Assembly (NCBI RefSeq): GCF_014640335.1
Contig: NZ_BMGT01000002.1
Span: 1 to 64,000, forward strand
Length of the DNA stretch: 64,000 bases
Source: Edaphobacter dinghuensis
GTDB taxonomy: Bacteria > Acidobacteriota > Terriglobia > Terriglobales > Acidobacteriaceae
Reading direction: 5' to 3'
A model generated the notes under the pieces. It was not told where the DNA came from, ran no database searches, and saw only the letters and a list, made by a program, of their open reading frames with translations. This document shows, in pieces, positions 49,979 through 59,599 of the stretch. The stretch's first letter is position 1. Each line of letters opens with the position of its first letter. The position numbers were made by a program, and so were the translations under genes.

Positions 49979-50249
49979 CGCGCCATTTTATTCGTGACCA
50001 AGCCTCGCAATGGATTGATGGCAACTGCCGAATAGCCCATCGAGTCAAGCGCAATAGCCTTGGCGAAGGTAAGGCGAATATGACACAATGACTGCGAGGC
50101 AAGGCGCAGAATGCGGAGACGCGAAAGGGAAGCGGCACTCGAGCGTTGGTTCGGTGTTGACGAGAGATTATCTCGTGCCACAGAGATACCTCTGCCGCAA
50201 GCGCTTGCGGAGGCATTTTTAAAACACTCCCGATCATGCGGGTCATGCA
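49979..50249. other. Intergenic region upstream of dinB
   Basis: 271 bases without a supportable gene. No LexA/SOS-box palindrome is recognised. A CGCAAGCGCTTGCGG palindrome lies at about 50197-50211. Confidence 0.4.
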
Positions 50250-51323
50250 ATGCCTGATCGCGATCCTGCGTATGAGCCGGATATCGCTGCATTGGGCAAG
50301 CGCAAGATCGTCCACGTCGACATGGATGCGTTCTATGCCTCGGTGGAACAGCGGGACGATCCATCTCTTCGTGGCCGACCTGTAGTCGTCGCCTGGAAAG
50401 GGAAGCGTTCGGTAGTTTGTGCAGCCTCGTATGAGGCCCGCCGCTTCGGCGTGCGCTCGGCCATGCCTGCTGTAAGCGCCGAACGCCTATGTCCGCAGGC
50501 GATCTTCGTGCCTCCCGATTTCGTGCGCTATAAGGCGGTGTCGCAGGCGGTGCGCGCGATCTTCGAGCGGCACACCGATCTCATTGAGCCGTTATCGCTC
50601 GACGAGGCATACCTCGATGTCACGGAGAATAAGACAGGTCTGCCAACCGCAACGCTCGTTGCCAAAACCATTCGGCAACAGATCTATGAAGAGCTGAACC
50701 TTACTGCTTCAGCGGGAGTGGCCCCCAATAAATTTCTAGCCAAGATTGCCTCCGACTGGCGAAAGCCGAATGGCCTCTTTGTCATTCAGCCCCACGAAGT
50801 TCAGCAGTTTCTTCTAACCCTTCCCGTCGGCCGCATTCCCGGCGTGGGCAAGGTGACAGAGGCTCGCATGGCAGAGACAGGCATCAAGCTTGTGGGCGAT
50901 ATCTATGCGATGGGGCTCGCCGCTCTGGCATATCACTTTGGGAGCTACGGCCAGCGGCTCTACGAACTGGCACGCGGCATCGACCATAATCCCGTGGTAT
51001 CCAATCGCGTGAGCAAGCAGATCTCAGCCGAAGATACCTTTCCCGACGACATCCCGCTAACGGAGTGCGAGATACACATCCGCCGTCTGGCGGAAAAAAT
51101 CTGGCTTGCCTCAAAAAGCAATGCCCGGCAGGGTCGAACGGTTGTGCTCAAGCTGAAGACGAAGGAGTTCAGCTCGTTGACGCGAAGCATGACGCCGAAC
51201 GAACCGATCGCTACCTGCGAGGCTTTGACCGGCATCGCCCTTAGCCTTTGCGAGCGAATCGATCTTCCCCCGCAACAACTCTATCGCCTTGTCGGCGTAG
51301 GGCTCAGCAACTTCAAAGGCTGA
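50250..51323 (+). CDS. dinB: DNA polymerase IV (Y family)
   Basis: A 357-residue translesion DNA polymerase. The catalytic carboxylates are in KIVHVDMDAFYASVEQ and EPLSLDEAYLDVT. The fingers segment SYEARRFGVRSAMP, the thumb helix-hairpin-helix LPVGRIPGVGKVTEARM, and a little-finger domain follow. The end QLYRLVGVGLSNF resembles the family C-terminus. Length is standard. The first 18 residues before the fold are extra. There is no clear ribosome-binding site before ATG 50250. Confidence 0.93.
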   Translation: MPDRDPAYEPDIAALGKRKIVHVDMDAFYASVEQRDDPSLRGRPVVVAWKGKRSVVCAASYEARRFGVRSAMPAVSAERLCPQAIFVPPDFVRYKAVSQAVRAIFERHTDLIEPLSLDEAYLDVTENKTGLPTATLVAKTIRQQIYEELNLTASAGVAPNKFLAKIASDWRKPNGLFVIQPHEVQQFLLTLPVGRIPGVGKVTEARMAETGIKLVGDIYAMGLAALAYHFGSYGQRLYELARGIDHNPVVSNRVSKQISAEDTFPDDIPLTECEIHIRRLAEKIWLASKSNARQGRTVVLKLKTKEFSSLTRSMTPNEPIATCEALTGIALSLCERIDLPPQQLYRLVGVGLSNFKG

Positions 51324-51350
51324 GATGGCCCCCAGAAAGGGAAGAGGCAA

Positions 51351-52337
51351 CTACAGAGGCTCAACAGTGACCTTTCCCAAAGATCCAGCCTCTATAAGAC
51401 GAAAAGCGCCATCGAGATCTTCCATCGCAAAGGTTCTTTCACTCAACAACGGCTTGAGCTTTCCTTCGTCGGCAAGCTTGGCGGCCATGCTCAGTATCTC
51501 TCCGTGATGTGCCCTGAAATCGCCCGTAAGCAAAGGCAATAGAGTGAACACACCAGAGTAGGTCGCACCTCGAAATGAGAGCGGCGCCAGCGAGTGAGAT
51601 CCCCATCCCAGGCAACTGAGTGCATGTCCCGTATATCGCTTGACCGCGGCGAGTGAGGCATCCAGTGTTGCTCCTCCAACCGTGTCGTACACGATGTCGA
51701 ATCCCTTTCCCTTCGTTGACGTAGCAACATACTCTTCGACCGAAGAAGAGCGATAGTCGATGGGGACAGCGCCGAAGTCTTCCGCGATCTTTCTCTTATC
51801 GTTCGAGACCGTAGTAAAGACCTTGGCTCCATAGGCCACAGCAATCTGAACTGCGACATGGCCGACGCCTCCAGCACCGGCGTGAATGAGTATCGTCTGA
51901 TTCTCGTGCACCTTTGCATGGTCTACGAGCCCCTCCCATGCGGTAATGGTGCTCAAAGGAAGTGCTGCTGCCTGACGCATCGAGAGGGCCTTCGGCTTAT
52001 GAGCGAGCAGATCGGCGTCGACGATAATCTTCTGAGCAAGAGTGCCCTGCAGACCTCCAACGCCACCGACCAGGCCATACACCTCATCTCCCGGCTTAAA
52101 GGTCGTCACTGCGGATCCCGTGTCTTCAACTATCCCCGCCATATCCAATCCGAGCACGGCGGGCAGCGGTTGCCGAGCATGTTCAGCCTTGCCTGCACGG
52201 ATCTTTGTATCGAGCGGGTTCAGCCCTGCGGCAGCGATTCTCACTAGAACCTGAGTTGCCTCGAGAGGCTGGTGATCTAACTGAATGGTGTGAAACTCAC
52301 CGCCGGCTTCTTCAACTGACCATGCCTTATAGCTCAT
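51351..52337 (-). CDS. Zinc-independent MDR oxidoreductase (quinone-reductase-like)
   Basis: A 328-residue medium-chain dehydrogenase. The N-terminal GroES-like fold contains GLNPLDTKIRAG and LGLDMAGIVEDTG. The nucleotide site is GAGGVGHVAVQIAVAYGAKV, and FDIVYDTVGGATLD is typical of NADPH:quinone reductases. No catalytic or structural zinc cysteines are present. Its start overlaps the stop of the flavin reductase gene upstream (4-base ATGA), so the two redox enzymes are co-expressed. Substrate unknown. Confidence 0.88.
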   Translation of the reverse strand: MSYKAWSVEEAGGEFHTIQLDHQPLEATQVLVRIAAAGLNPLDTKIRAGKAEHARQPLPAVLGLDMAGIVEDTGSAVTTFKPGDEVYGLVGGVGGLQGTLAQKIIVDADLLAHKPKALSMRQAAALPLSTITAWEGLVDHAKVHENQTILIHAGAGGVGHVAVQIAVAYGAKVFTTVSNDKRKIAEDFGAVPIDYRSSSVEEYVATSTKGKGFDIVYDTVGGATLDASLAAVKRYTGHALSCLGWGSHSLAPLSFRGATYSGVFTLLPLLTGDFRAHHGEILSMAAKLADEGKLKPLLSERTFAMEDLDGAFRLIEAGSLGKVTVEPL

Positions 52338-53728
52338 CCCTTGCTCCTCTTGACGGCCGAAAAGAGAACGTTCAGCCCCTCGGACATAGTGGGATGCGAG
52401 ATAACAGCATCCCGCAGAACGGTGTAGTTCGCATTGGCCTGAATGGCCATTTGCACCACGGTCATCACCTCGCCTGCTTCTGCTCCAATCATGGCGAAGC
52501 CCAGGATGCGACCATCGGCAGGGGATAGTAAGGCCTTCATAAAGCCGCTGGTCTCGCCGATCGTTCTGGTGCGAAGGACCGAGGCCATTGGCACTCGCGC
52601 CACCTCAACGGGAATCCCCTTATTCTTTGCTTCATTCTCCGAGAGGCCAACGCGTGCGACCTGCGGATCGGTAAACAGACACGAGGGCATCAGGCGGTCC
52701 CGCGTGGATCGATTGCCACCGGCAAGATTGTCGCGAATGATGCGAAAGTCGTCGAGAGAAGCGTGCGTGAACTGCGGGCTACCGGCACACTCACCGATCG
52801 CCCATACATTCGCCGCTGTTGTTTCAAGACGATCGTTGACCTGTATCCAACCCTTTGGAGTGAGCTTGACTCCGGCGAGTTCAAGGCCGATCCCCGAGGT
52901 GTTCGGAACGCGACCGGCGGCAGCCAGAATGTGACTTCCATTGATCTCTTTCTCACCCTGTGGCGTCTTCACTGCAAGGCTCACCTGTTTGCCCGAGTGT
53001 CCTTTGACCTGAGTAATCTCGACCGATGTAAGAATGTCGATGCCCTCAGAGATGAGGATTCTCTGCAACTCTTCTGCAATATCTGCGTCCTGGTCGGGAA
53101 TGAGCTGGGCAGCGCGTTGCAGGATGGTGACCTTGCTGCCGAAGCGGCGATAAGCCTGCGCAAATTCCAGACCGACGTAGCCGCCGCCAATGACAATAAG
53201 GTGTTCCGGCAGACGATCGAGTTCAAGGATCTCGATGTGCGTCATCGGCGAGGACTCCTGCAGGCCCGGAACAGGAGGAATCGCTGCGTGCGTGCCGAGG
53301 TTAAGGAAGATGCGTTCCGCAGCGATCGTCCTTTGACCTCCATCGTTGAGTCGTACCGCAATCGTCTTCGGCTCTACAAAGGTGGCCTCACCCATAACCA
53401 GTTCAGCGCCGGTAGACTTGTACTTGTTCACATGGATCGCAACCAGTGCCTCCACCATCTCCCGCTTTCGCCGTCGCACGCCCTCCATATCAATCGAGAC
53501 CGGGCCGGTTATCGTGCCGAAATTCCGCGCATGGTGTGCGAGATCGGCGACCTTGGCGCTCCATATCTCGTTCTTCGCAGGAAGACAATTGATGTTGGGG
53601 CAAGAACCGCCGATCCATCTTCGCTCGAGAACCATCGTCGGCTCGCCGGACTGGGCCAGATGCCACGCAAGATACTTTCCACCCTCACCGCTTCCAATAA
53701 TCACGTTCCGGCAAAACTCAGAGCTCAT
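52334..53728 (-). CDS. FAD-dependent pyridine nucleotide-disulfide oxidoreductase
   Basis: A 464-residue flavoenzyme of the class I disulfide reductase family. FAD-binding VIIGSGEGGKYLAWHLA, the redox pair C43 and C48 in GGSCPNINCLPAKN, the NAD(P) motif VIGGGYVGLEFAQAYRRFG, the second FAD site VWAIGECAG, and the C-terminal catalytic HPTMSE are all present. It resembles mercuric reductase/lipoamide dehydrogenase-like proteins but has no N-terminal HMA domain. The natural substrate cannot be read; bacillithiol, glutathione or a dihydrolipoyl protein are options. Confidence 0.88.
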   Translation of the reverse strand: MSSEFCRNVIIGSGEGGKYLAWHLAQSGEPTMVLERRWIGGSCPNINCLPAKNEIWSAKVADLAHHARNFGTITGPVSIDMEGVRRRKREMVEALVAIHVNKYKSTGAELVMGEATFVEPKTIAVRLNDGGQRTIAAERIFLNLGTHAAIPPVPGLQESSPMTHIEILELDRLPEHLIVIGGGYVGLEFAQAYRRFGSKVTILQRAAQLIPDQDADIAEELQRILISEGIDILTSVEITQVKGHSGKQVSLAVKTPQGEKEINGSHILAAAGRVPNTSGIGLELAGVKLTPKGWIQVNDRLETTAANVWAIGECAGSPQFTHASLDDFRIIRDNLAGGNRSTRDRLMPSCLFTDPQVARVGLSENEAKNKGIPVEVARVPMASVLRTRTIGETSGFMKALLSPADGRILGFAMIGAEAGEVMTVVQMAIQANANYTVLRDAVISHPTMSEGLNVLFSAVKRSKG

Positions 53729-53903
53729 ACATCCCTTTCCAGGATCGATTACGCCAATATATTGAATTGATTACAGAAGATGATTTCGATTCATCTTATA
53801 GGGAAGTAGTTACACACATCTTAGAAATATACGGCTCGTACCGACACCGTGCCGTATGCATCGTTAATTCCGTAGATATGCGAAAGAAAACCGACCCAAA
53901 ATC

Positions 53904-54491
53904 TTAGGCTTTGATAAATCGAAGCGACAAAGAGTTCATGCAGTAGCGAAGTCCTGTCGGCTTTGGGCCATCGTCGAATACATGCCCTAAATGCGAATCG
54001 CACAACCGGCACGAGACCGCCGTGCGAGCCATGCCGAGCGAAAGGTCCGTGCTCTCGCGAACATTTTCCTTTGCAATCGGCTGCCAGAAGCTCGGCCATC
54101 CTGTCCCCGACTCAAACTTGGTATCGGAGCTGAAGAGCGCGGTGTTGCAGCAGATGCAGCGGTAGAGTCCCTTGTCGTGATTGTTCCAATACTGTCCGCT
54201 GAACGCTCGCTCCGTGCCGGCGCGGCGTGTCACCTCAAACGAATCAGGAGATAACAGTTGCTTCCATTCCGCATCGGTCTTGACGACCATCGGCTCGGTG
54301 ACAACATCCTCTCGCTGCCCCGAATCGGAGAACTGCACAATCTTGACCTCTTTCGGCGTTGCGCTTTTGGCCTCGACCCTTGCAGTGTTATCTCGAAAGC
54401 TGAATGCGGCGACCGCGGCAGCAGCGCTACCGGCAAGAACAAAAGCACGACGCGTCAAAATGCCCGGCTCATCCATTCGCTTGTTTGTCAT
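53904..54491 (-). CDS. msrB: Tat-exported peptide-methionine (R)-S-oxide reductase
   Basis: A 195-residue repair enzyme reducing methionine-R-sulfoxide in proteins. TRRAFVLAGSAAAAVAAF is a twin-arginine signal. The MsrB fold follows from about residue 55, with zinc cysteines in CICCNTALF and CRLCDSHLGHVFDDGP, GTGWPSFWQPI, and the catalytic cysteine in RYCMNSLSL. The ATG at 54491 follows AGGAGG; a start 9 codons upstream is in frame. It is 23 bases downstream of a thioredoxin-like exported protein that could recycle it. Confidence 0.93.
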   Translation of the reverse strand: MTNKRMDEPGILTRRAFVLAGSAAAAVAAFSFRDNTARVEAKSATPKEVKIVQFSDSGQREDVVTEPMVVKTDAEWKQLLSPDSFEVTRRAGTERAFSGQYWNNHDKGLYRCICCNTALFSSDTKFESGTGWPSFWQPIAKENVRESTDLSLGMARTAVSCRLCDSHLGHVFDDGPKPTGLRYCMNSLSLRFIKA

Positions 54492-54514
54492 GGGTGCCTC
54501 CTGTTCGCTCTGCA

Positions 54515-55600
54515 TCATCCAAAGGTGAAAGAAAATGCCTGCACCCCTGGATCTTCAAACTCAATGGTGAAGACATGATCGGCGACGGCTCCTCTTTGCC
54601 TCACCAGCTGATACAAGCGATGCTCTTTGACAACGCCGTTGCCCTGTGCGTCCGTATCGACACCATGATTCTCTCCGGGCGCATGACCGTCAATGGTCAC
54701 CCGGAAGCGAACCGGCTTGCCGTCGGCCGTCGGGCCGAGCACAAGATGCAGATCGCGCGCATGAAAATGAAAGACGATCTTTCCGCCAGCCGATTTAAGC
54801 ACGGCAATCTGCTTTTGATCCACCCACTGACCGGCAAGCCCCCACTCATTCAATCCAGGGTTGGCGGGCGCTGTGTAGGACTTTTCGGCATCCTGCTTGA
54901 TGCCGCCCGGTGACGCGAAGTGGTCGGCACGAGCGTAGCCGATGTATGTCTCCGGCGATCGCACGTCATTCATGTCCGCAGCAGCTTCCACTCCTTGCGC
55001 ATGGACGCTGACATCTCCGCCAGCCATCGGTTTTCCGGATCGCTCCTGCAAGAGCTGTTGAATCCAATGTTCTGACTGATCATAGTTTCCTTCGCCGAAG
55101 TGCTCGAAGCGTACCTTTCCTTTAGCGTCGATGAAGTAGTGAGCAGGCCAGTACTCGTTGTGGAACGCGTTCCAGATCTTGTAGTTGCTATCGAGCGCCA
55201 CGGGATACGTGATGCCAAGCTTCTGAACAGCCTTCTGCACATTCGGCAACTGTTTCTCAAAGTCGAACTCCGGCGTATGCACGCCGATCACAACAAGGCC
55301 GCTATCTTTGTACTTGTTCGCCCACGCCTGTATGTATGGCAGAGAGCGCAGGCAGTTGATGCAGGAATAGGTCCAGAAGTCGACGAGGACAACCTTTCCT
55401 TTAAGCTCCTTCGCGGTCAGCGGCTTGGAGTTGATCCAGGCGGTCGCACCAGTCAAACCATAGAGCGGCGAGCTTCCGACGATGCTTGGCGGCTCCTGGG
55501 CTTCTGCTCTTGTCTGACCGGCAATCATGGTCCAGCAGGCGATAGCAATAAGTGCCAGCACATGCAACATCGGTCTACGCCATTTGAAAGCTGTATTCAT
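54515..55600 (-). CDS. Exported thioredoxin-like protein (TlpA/DipZ C-terminal type)
   Basis: A 361-residue periplasmic protein. Signal peptide (about 10-32, ending RAEAQ). Residues about 45-190 form an AhpC/TlpA thioredoxin fold with LVDFWTYSCINCLRSLPYIQ (redox CINC), VIGVHTPEFDFEK and YWPAHYFIDAKGKV. Residues about 220-361 match the extra C-terminal beta domain of DipZ-like proteins. It lies just upstream of the exported MsrB, so a periplasmic methionine-repair pair is likely. Start taken at ATG 55600; an ATG 11 codons upstream is in frame. Confidence 0.9.
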   Translation of the reverse strand: MNTAFKWRRPMLHVLALIAIACWTMIAGQTRAEAQEPPSIVGSSPLYGLTGATAWINSKPLTAKELKGKVVLVDFWTYSCINCLRSLPYIQAWANKYKDSGLVVIGVHTPEFDFEKQLPNVQKAVQKLGITYPVALDSNYKIWNAFHNEYWPAHYFIDAKGKVRFEHFGEGNYDQSEHWIQQLLQERSGKPMAGGDVSVHAQGVEAAADMNDVRSPETYIGYARADHFASPGGIKQDAEKSYTAPANPGLNEWGLAGQWVDQKQIAVLKSAGGKIVFHFHARDLHLVLGPTADGKPVRFRVTIDGHAPGENHGVDTDAQGNGVVKEHRLYQLVRQRGAVADHVFTIEFEDPGVQAFSFTFG

Positions 55601-55742
55601 CGTGGCTTCGATCCCCCTGGGGTCGAGTAACAACTAATCCTTAGACGCTCACAGGCTCGGCGAGTTACAGAGTTTTCGCAGCGCCCGTTTCTACGGATCA
55701 ATCTGCTCTTAGATCAAATCCAAATCATCGGCGCCGGCGTAT

Positions 55743-57158
55743 TTAAGCTTCACTTGCAATGGGCAGCTTGACCCGAAAATCAGTCAGTCCGGGCTGTGAT
55801 TCGAATTCGATCGCACCGTCGTTATGAAGAACCAGGCGTCTCACGATATCAAGCCCAAGGCCGTTTCCTTGCCCCATCGGTTTGGTTGAAAAGAACGGAT
55901 CGAAGATCCGATCACGAATACCCTCCGCAATGCCGGGGCCGTCATCGCGGATTTGCACCACGACACCCCGGCTCTCACGAAACGCGCTCACCTCGACCCG
56001 GCCGTCGTTCCCCACAGCGTCCAGAGCGTTGTCGATCAGATTTCCCCATACCTGGTTCAGCTCTCCGGCAAAGCCACGCGCCTTCGGCAGCTCCGCCTCG
56101 AGATTCAAAGTCACCGCCACGGACTTCTCGCGCGCCTTCGATTTCAGCACTGTTACTGTGTGATCGAGCGATGTGCCTAAATCTACCGGCTCGGCTACAT
56201 TCGCCTGATCCATGTGCGTAAACCCTTTGATCGCTGTCACCAGGCTCGAGATGCACATGGAAGAGTCCTGAATCCGCGAGGTGAGGCTTTTTACCGCACA
56301 ACCGGCGGCGGCCCATCGCAGCGCTGCATTCAACGACGGCCGCTCGATTGCCGCAGCAAGGCAATTCAACGCCTCGAAGGTCACCTCGGTATCGGCCAGC
56401 TTCTCGGTGTTGGCAGTATCCAGTCCATGGCTGCTAAGCCACTCCGAAATCGCCTCTTCGCGATCCAGCCGCTCCAGCGGAGACAGTGGTCCGCGCTTCG
56501 ACTTCTCCATGCACGACGCACGCACAGCATCGACAGCAGCGATCTGGGCATCGCTCAGTGTTGCCGATGCCAGGTCTCGCGTTGCACTCTGAACCTCCTC
56601 AAGCCGGTCCTCGAGCATCGCCGCGCAACGTTCAATCGCCGAGGCAGGATTGTTCAGCTCATGCGCCAGACCCGCCGAAAGCTTACCGAGCGACATCATC
56701 TTTTCGTTTTGCAGCTCGCTTGAGGTAAACAGCCGGGCGCGGTCCAGCATGACATGCACCAGAATCGTACAGATCTCGCTGCACTCCCGAATCATCTCTC
56801 CAATAAACTCACGAGGAACTGCAAAGATCTCCACCGGCGCCAGTGCAATCACATTTCCCGGAGCAGCCGCAAGGCGCGAGTACGGCAGGATGCCGGTAAT
56901 GCCTCCGTCGCGCCACTCCATAATCTTGATCGGCCCGGCACCGCGATCGACAAAGAGAGCCAGATGCCCTGAAAGGATGATGTAAAGGGACTCCACTTGG
57001 CGGCCCTTTGCGCTCAGGATCTCTTCCGTATTCAGCCTTCGGAGCGAACCGTGCGCCACCAGCCACTCCAGCTCGGTTCGAGGTACGCTGGCCAGGGCTC
57101 GGTGTTCCGCCAGCCGATCGATAAGGTCTCTTGCTATCACAGGGGTGGCATCTCCCAA
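55743..57158 (-). CDS. Histidine kinase with N-terminal cyclic-nucleotide-binding domain
   Basis: A 471-residue soluble sensor kinase. Residues about 15-135 are a CRP-like cNMP-binding domain (LYIILSGHLALFV is its central segment). The dimerisation/phosphoacceptor helix has LGKLSAGLAHELNNPASAI with H166. HATPase motifs follow: WGNLIDNALDAVG, IRDDGPGI, and GQGNGLGLDIVRRL. No receiver, membrane helix or partner regulator is adjacent, so its cognate response regulator is elsewhere. A GHL-type kinase without an obvious partner fits a ligand (for example a cyclic nucleotide) controlling its activity. Confidence 0.88.
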   Translation of the reverse strand: MGDATPVIARDLIDRLAEHRALASVPRTELEWLVAHGSLRRLNTEEILSAKGRQVESLYIILSGHLALFVDRGAGPIKIMEWRDGGITGILPYSRLAAAPGNVIALAPVEIFAVPREFIGEMIRECSEICTILVHVMLDRARLFTSSELQNEKMMSLGKLSAGLAHELNNPASAIERCAAMLEDRLEEVQSATRDLASATLSDAQIAAVDAVRASCMEKSKRGPLSPLERLDREEAISEWLSSHGLDTANTEKLADTEVTFEALNCLAAAIERPSLNAALRWAAAGCAVKSLTSRIQDSSMCISSLVTAIKGFTHMDQANVAEPVDLGTSLDHTVTVLKSKAREKSVAVTLNLEAELPKARGFAGELNQVWGNLIDNALDAVGNDGRVEVSAFRESRGVVVQIRDDGPGIAEGIRDRIFDPFFSTKPMGQGNGLGLDIVRRLVLHNDGAIEFESQPGLTDFRVKLPIASEA

Positions 57159-57509
57159 TCAGGGGCAGGATGATTGCCTACAACATATCAGAGAGAGATA
57201 GATTTTGCCCTCTGTTCTTTGATGAAGCACCTGCCAAAACTCGATTGAGAACAAAGAGATAGCACGCCTACCCTTCGCTAAGGGTGCTTTAGCCCGGTTC
57301 CGGCTCCGACAGAAGGTGAGCTTTAAAGTACCCGGCTCGGCAGTCCGGTGAATTCGGTCCCTAACTGATTTATACTTGTTGCTTGCCCTGCAAATAGCGT
57401 GGTGCGCGTCGACAGACTCGCAACTATGCTGCGCAAAATCCCGGGCACGCGGTCGCCATCCTTAATAAGGAGGGCGGAAAAACGCCGAAGTGAAGGTCTT
57501 TCATCCAGC
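57159..57509. other. Divergent region between kinase and PpiD-like gene
   Basis: About 350 bases. A short hairpin ACCCTT/AAGGGT with trailing T lies near 57270-57290. AAGGAGGG at about 57466 is a strong Shine-Dalgarno sequence, but no in-frame ATG follows it closely; the preferred start is further down at 57510. Confidence 0.45.
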
Positions 57510-59498
57510 ATGATTCGCATTCTGCAGCAGGACAACCGACTCATCAAGATTATCTTTGCCGTCATTATTACCGTGGCATGCGTCACCATGGTGATTACGC
57601 TGGTCCCGGGCATCTTCGACAATACTGACAGCGCCGGGCCGAACGGCACCTATGCGACGGTTCACGGTCCTGGCATCCTGAGCAGATTCGTTGGCGAGAG
57701 CATTCCCGTCAAGGAAACCGATGTCGAAGAGCTTGCACAGCGTCAATTGCAGCAACAGCACCTGCCGGATTTCCTCATGCCTTATATGACGCAGCGCGCC
57801 GGACAGGTTCTGGTGCAGCGCGCCATTCTGAAGCGCGAGGCCGATAACATGAAGCTGCAGGTCAGCGATGAAGATCTTCGCCGCGAGTTGCAGACCGGAC
57901 CTTTTGCACAGTACCTCTTCCCGAACGGACAGTACATCGGCGACGACGGCTACATGAACTTCGTACAGAGCAACTTCCAGACCAGCCGCAGCGACTTCGA
58001 ATCAAAGGTCAAAAGCGACATGGAACTCACTCGCCTGCAGGCCCTGGTCACCGGTGGCGTAACCGTCTCCGATGCGGCGGTCCGCGAGGCTTATCGCGTC
58101 GAAGGAACCAAGGTCAAGTTCGACTATGCAGTGATCTCAGCCGACGACCTGACCAAGACCATCAACCCGAGCGACGCAGAGTTGCAGGCCTTCTTCAAGA
58201 CGAACGCGGCCCGTTATGCCACTGCGATTCCAGAGACGCGCAAGATCGAATACATCGCCTTCGATGCATCGAACCTGCCCGGCGGCAAGCCGCAGATCAG
58301 CGATGCCGAGGTGCAGGCTTACTACAACGCGCATCAGGACGAGTACAAGGTTCAGGATCAGGTCAAGGTTCGCCACATCCTGATCGCCGTCCCTCAGGGT
58401 GCTGATGCCAAGACCGACGCGGCAGCCAAGACCAAGGCCGATGACCTGCTGAAGCAGATCAAGAGCGGCGGCAACTTCGCCGATCTCGCCAAGAAGAACT
58501 CCGACGACCCGGGCAGCAAGGACCAGGGCGGCGAGCTCGGTTGGCTCGATCGCGGCAAGACCGTTCCTGAGTTCGATAAGACGGCGTTCTCGTTGAATCC
58601 CGGACAGACCTCGGACGTGATCAAGACGCAGTTCGGTTATCACATCCTTCAGGTTGAGGATAAGAAGACCGCCCACGAGCGTCCGCTCGCAGAGGTCAAG
58701 CCTGAGATCGTTCCCGTGCTCGAGCAGCAGAAAGCTGGCGCTGCCGAACAGAACTTCGCCTCGCAACTGGCAAACGATGCCAAGGCGAATGGCATGGACA
58801 AGGCTGCGGCTGCAAAGGGTCTGCATGTCGTCACGACCGACTACATCTCGAAGGACGGTGTTGTTGCCGGTCTCACTGACGGCTCCGCTTTGCTGGCACA
58901 GGCGTTTTCGGCTGCTAAGGGAGCAGCTCCGGCGGCAGTTTCCACCGGTAACGGCTTCGCCGTCTTCCAAGTGCAGGACATCAAGGCTGCTCACGCTCCT
59001 GACTTTGCGGACTACAAGTCGCACATCCTCGACGACTACCGCGAGCAGCAGTTGCCTCAGCTCATGACCACGCAACTCGCCAAGCTCGACGATCGCGCAA
59101 AGGTCTTGAACGATCTGAAGAAGGCCGCTACCGAGATGAATATCCCGGTCAAGTCCAGCGACTTTGTCGGCAAGGACGGTCAGGTTCCCGATCTGGGCGC
59201 GATGAGCGGCCCGGGCGCAGTGGCCTTCTCGCTCGCCAAGGGAGCGGTTTCAGGCCCCATCAATGCCGGCCGCGTTGGCGTGGTGCTCACAGTGCTCGAC
59301 AAGCAGGAGCCGACCGCAGACGATATTGCCAAGAACTTTGACAAGACTCGTGCGCAGTTGCTGGGAGAGCGTCAGGATGAGATCTTCCGCGTCTACATGG
59401 GCAACCTGATGGAGAAGTACGAGAAGGGCGGAGCAATCCGCTACTCGAAGCAGCCTTCCACACCGGGCGCACCCGGTTCCACTCCGGCAGGCAGCTAA
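57510..59498 (+). CDS. PpiD-like membrane-anchored peptidyl-prolyl isomerase
   Basis: A 662-residue protein. The short cytosolic head MIRILQQDNRLIKI and one helix (about 15-37) anchor it in the inner membrane, facing the periplasm. A SurA/PpiD-type N-domain, then a parvulin PPIase domain (VKVRHILIAVPQ ... GGELGWLDRGKTVPEFDKTA ... FGYHILQVED), and a second isomerase-like region near the C-terminus follow. It helps fold outer-membrane and periplasmic proteins. A Pro/Gly/Ser tail ends the protein. The frame is open 37 codons upstream, but the membrane anchor begins at ATG 57510. Confidence 0.88.
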   Translation: MIRILQQDNRLIKIIFAVIITVACVTMVITLVPGIFDNTDSAGPNGTYATVHGPGILSRFVGESIPVKETDVEELAQRQLQQQHLPDFLMPYMTQRAGQVLVQRAILKREADNMKLQVSDEDLRRELQTGPFAQYLFPNGQYIGDDGYMNFVQSNFQTSRSDFESKVKSDMELTRLQALVTGGVTVSDAAVREAYRVEGTKVKFDYAVISADDLTKTINPSDAELQAFFKTNAARYATAIPETRKIEYIAFDASNLPGGKPQISDAEVQAYYNAHQDEYKVQDQVKVRHILIAVPQGADAKTDAAAKTKADDLLKQIKSGGNFADLAKKNSDDPGSKDQGGELGWLDRGKTVPEFDKTAFSLNPGQTSDVIKTQFGYHILQVEDKKTAHERPLAEVKPEIVPVLEQQKAGAAEQNFASQLANDAKANGMDKAAAAKGLHVVTTDYISKDGVVAGLTDGSALLAQAFSAAKGAAPAAVSTGNGFAVFQVQDIKAAHAPDFADYKSHILDDYREQQLPQLMTTQLAKLDDRAKVLNDLKKAATEMNIPVKSSDFVGKDGQVPDLGAMSGPGAVAFSLAKGAVSGPINAGRVGVVLTVLDKQEPTADDIAKNFDKTRAQLLGERQDEIFRVYMGNLMEKYEKGGAIRYSKQPSTPGAPGSTPAGS

Positions 59499-59525
59499 AT
59501 CCATCGTAGTTTTTGTTTATAGAGG

Positions 59526-59556
59526 GAGCCCGGTCGATGACCGGGCTCTTTTTTTT
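59526..59556 (+). terminator. Rho-independent terminator after the PpiD-like gene
   Basis: Perfect 10-base stem GAGCCCGGTC/GACCGGGCTC (59526-59535, 59539-59548), 3-base loop, then eight T. Confidence 0.93.
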
Positions 59557-59599
59557 GACAATTTGTCAAACTTTTTCTCCGCCAATAGATAAAGATCAA

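Noticed and set aside
57399..57509. Upstream extension of the PpiD-like protein to 57399
   Set aside because: It would put about 37 charged residues ahead of the membrane anchor; the anchor with a short cytosolic head at 57510 matches the family.
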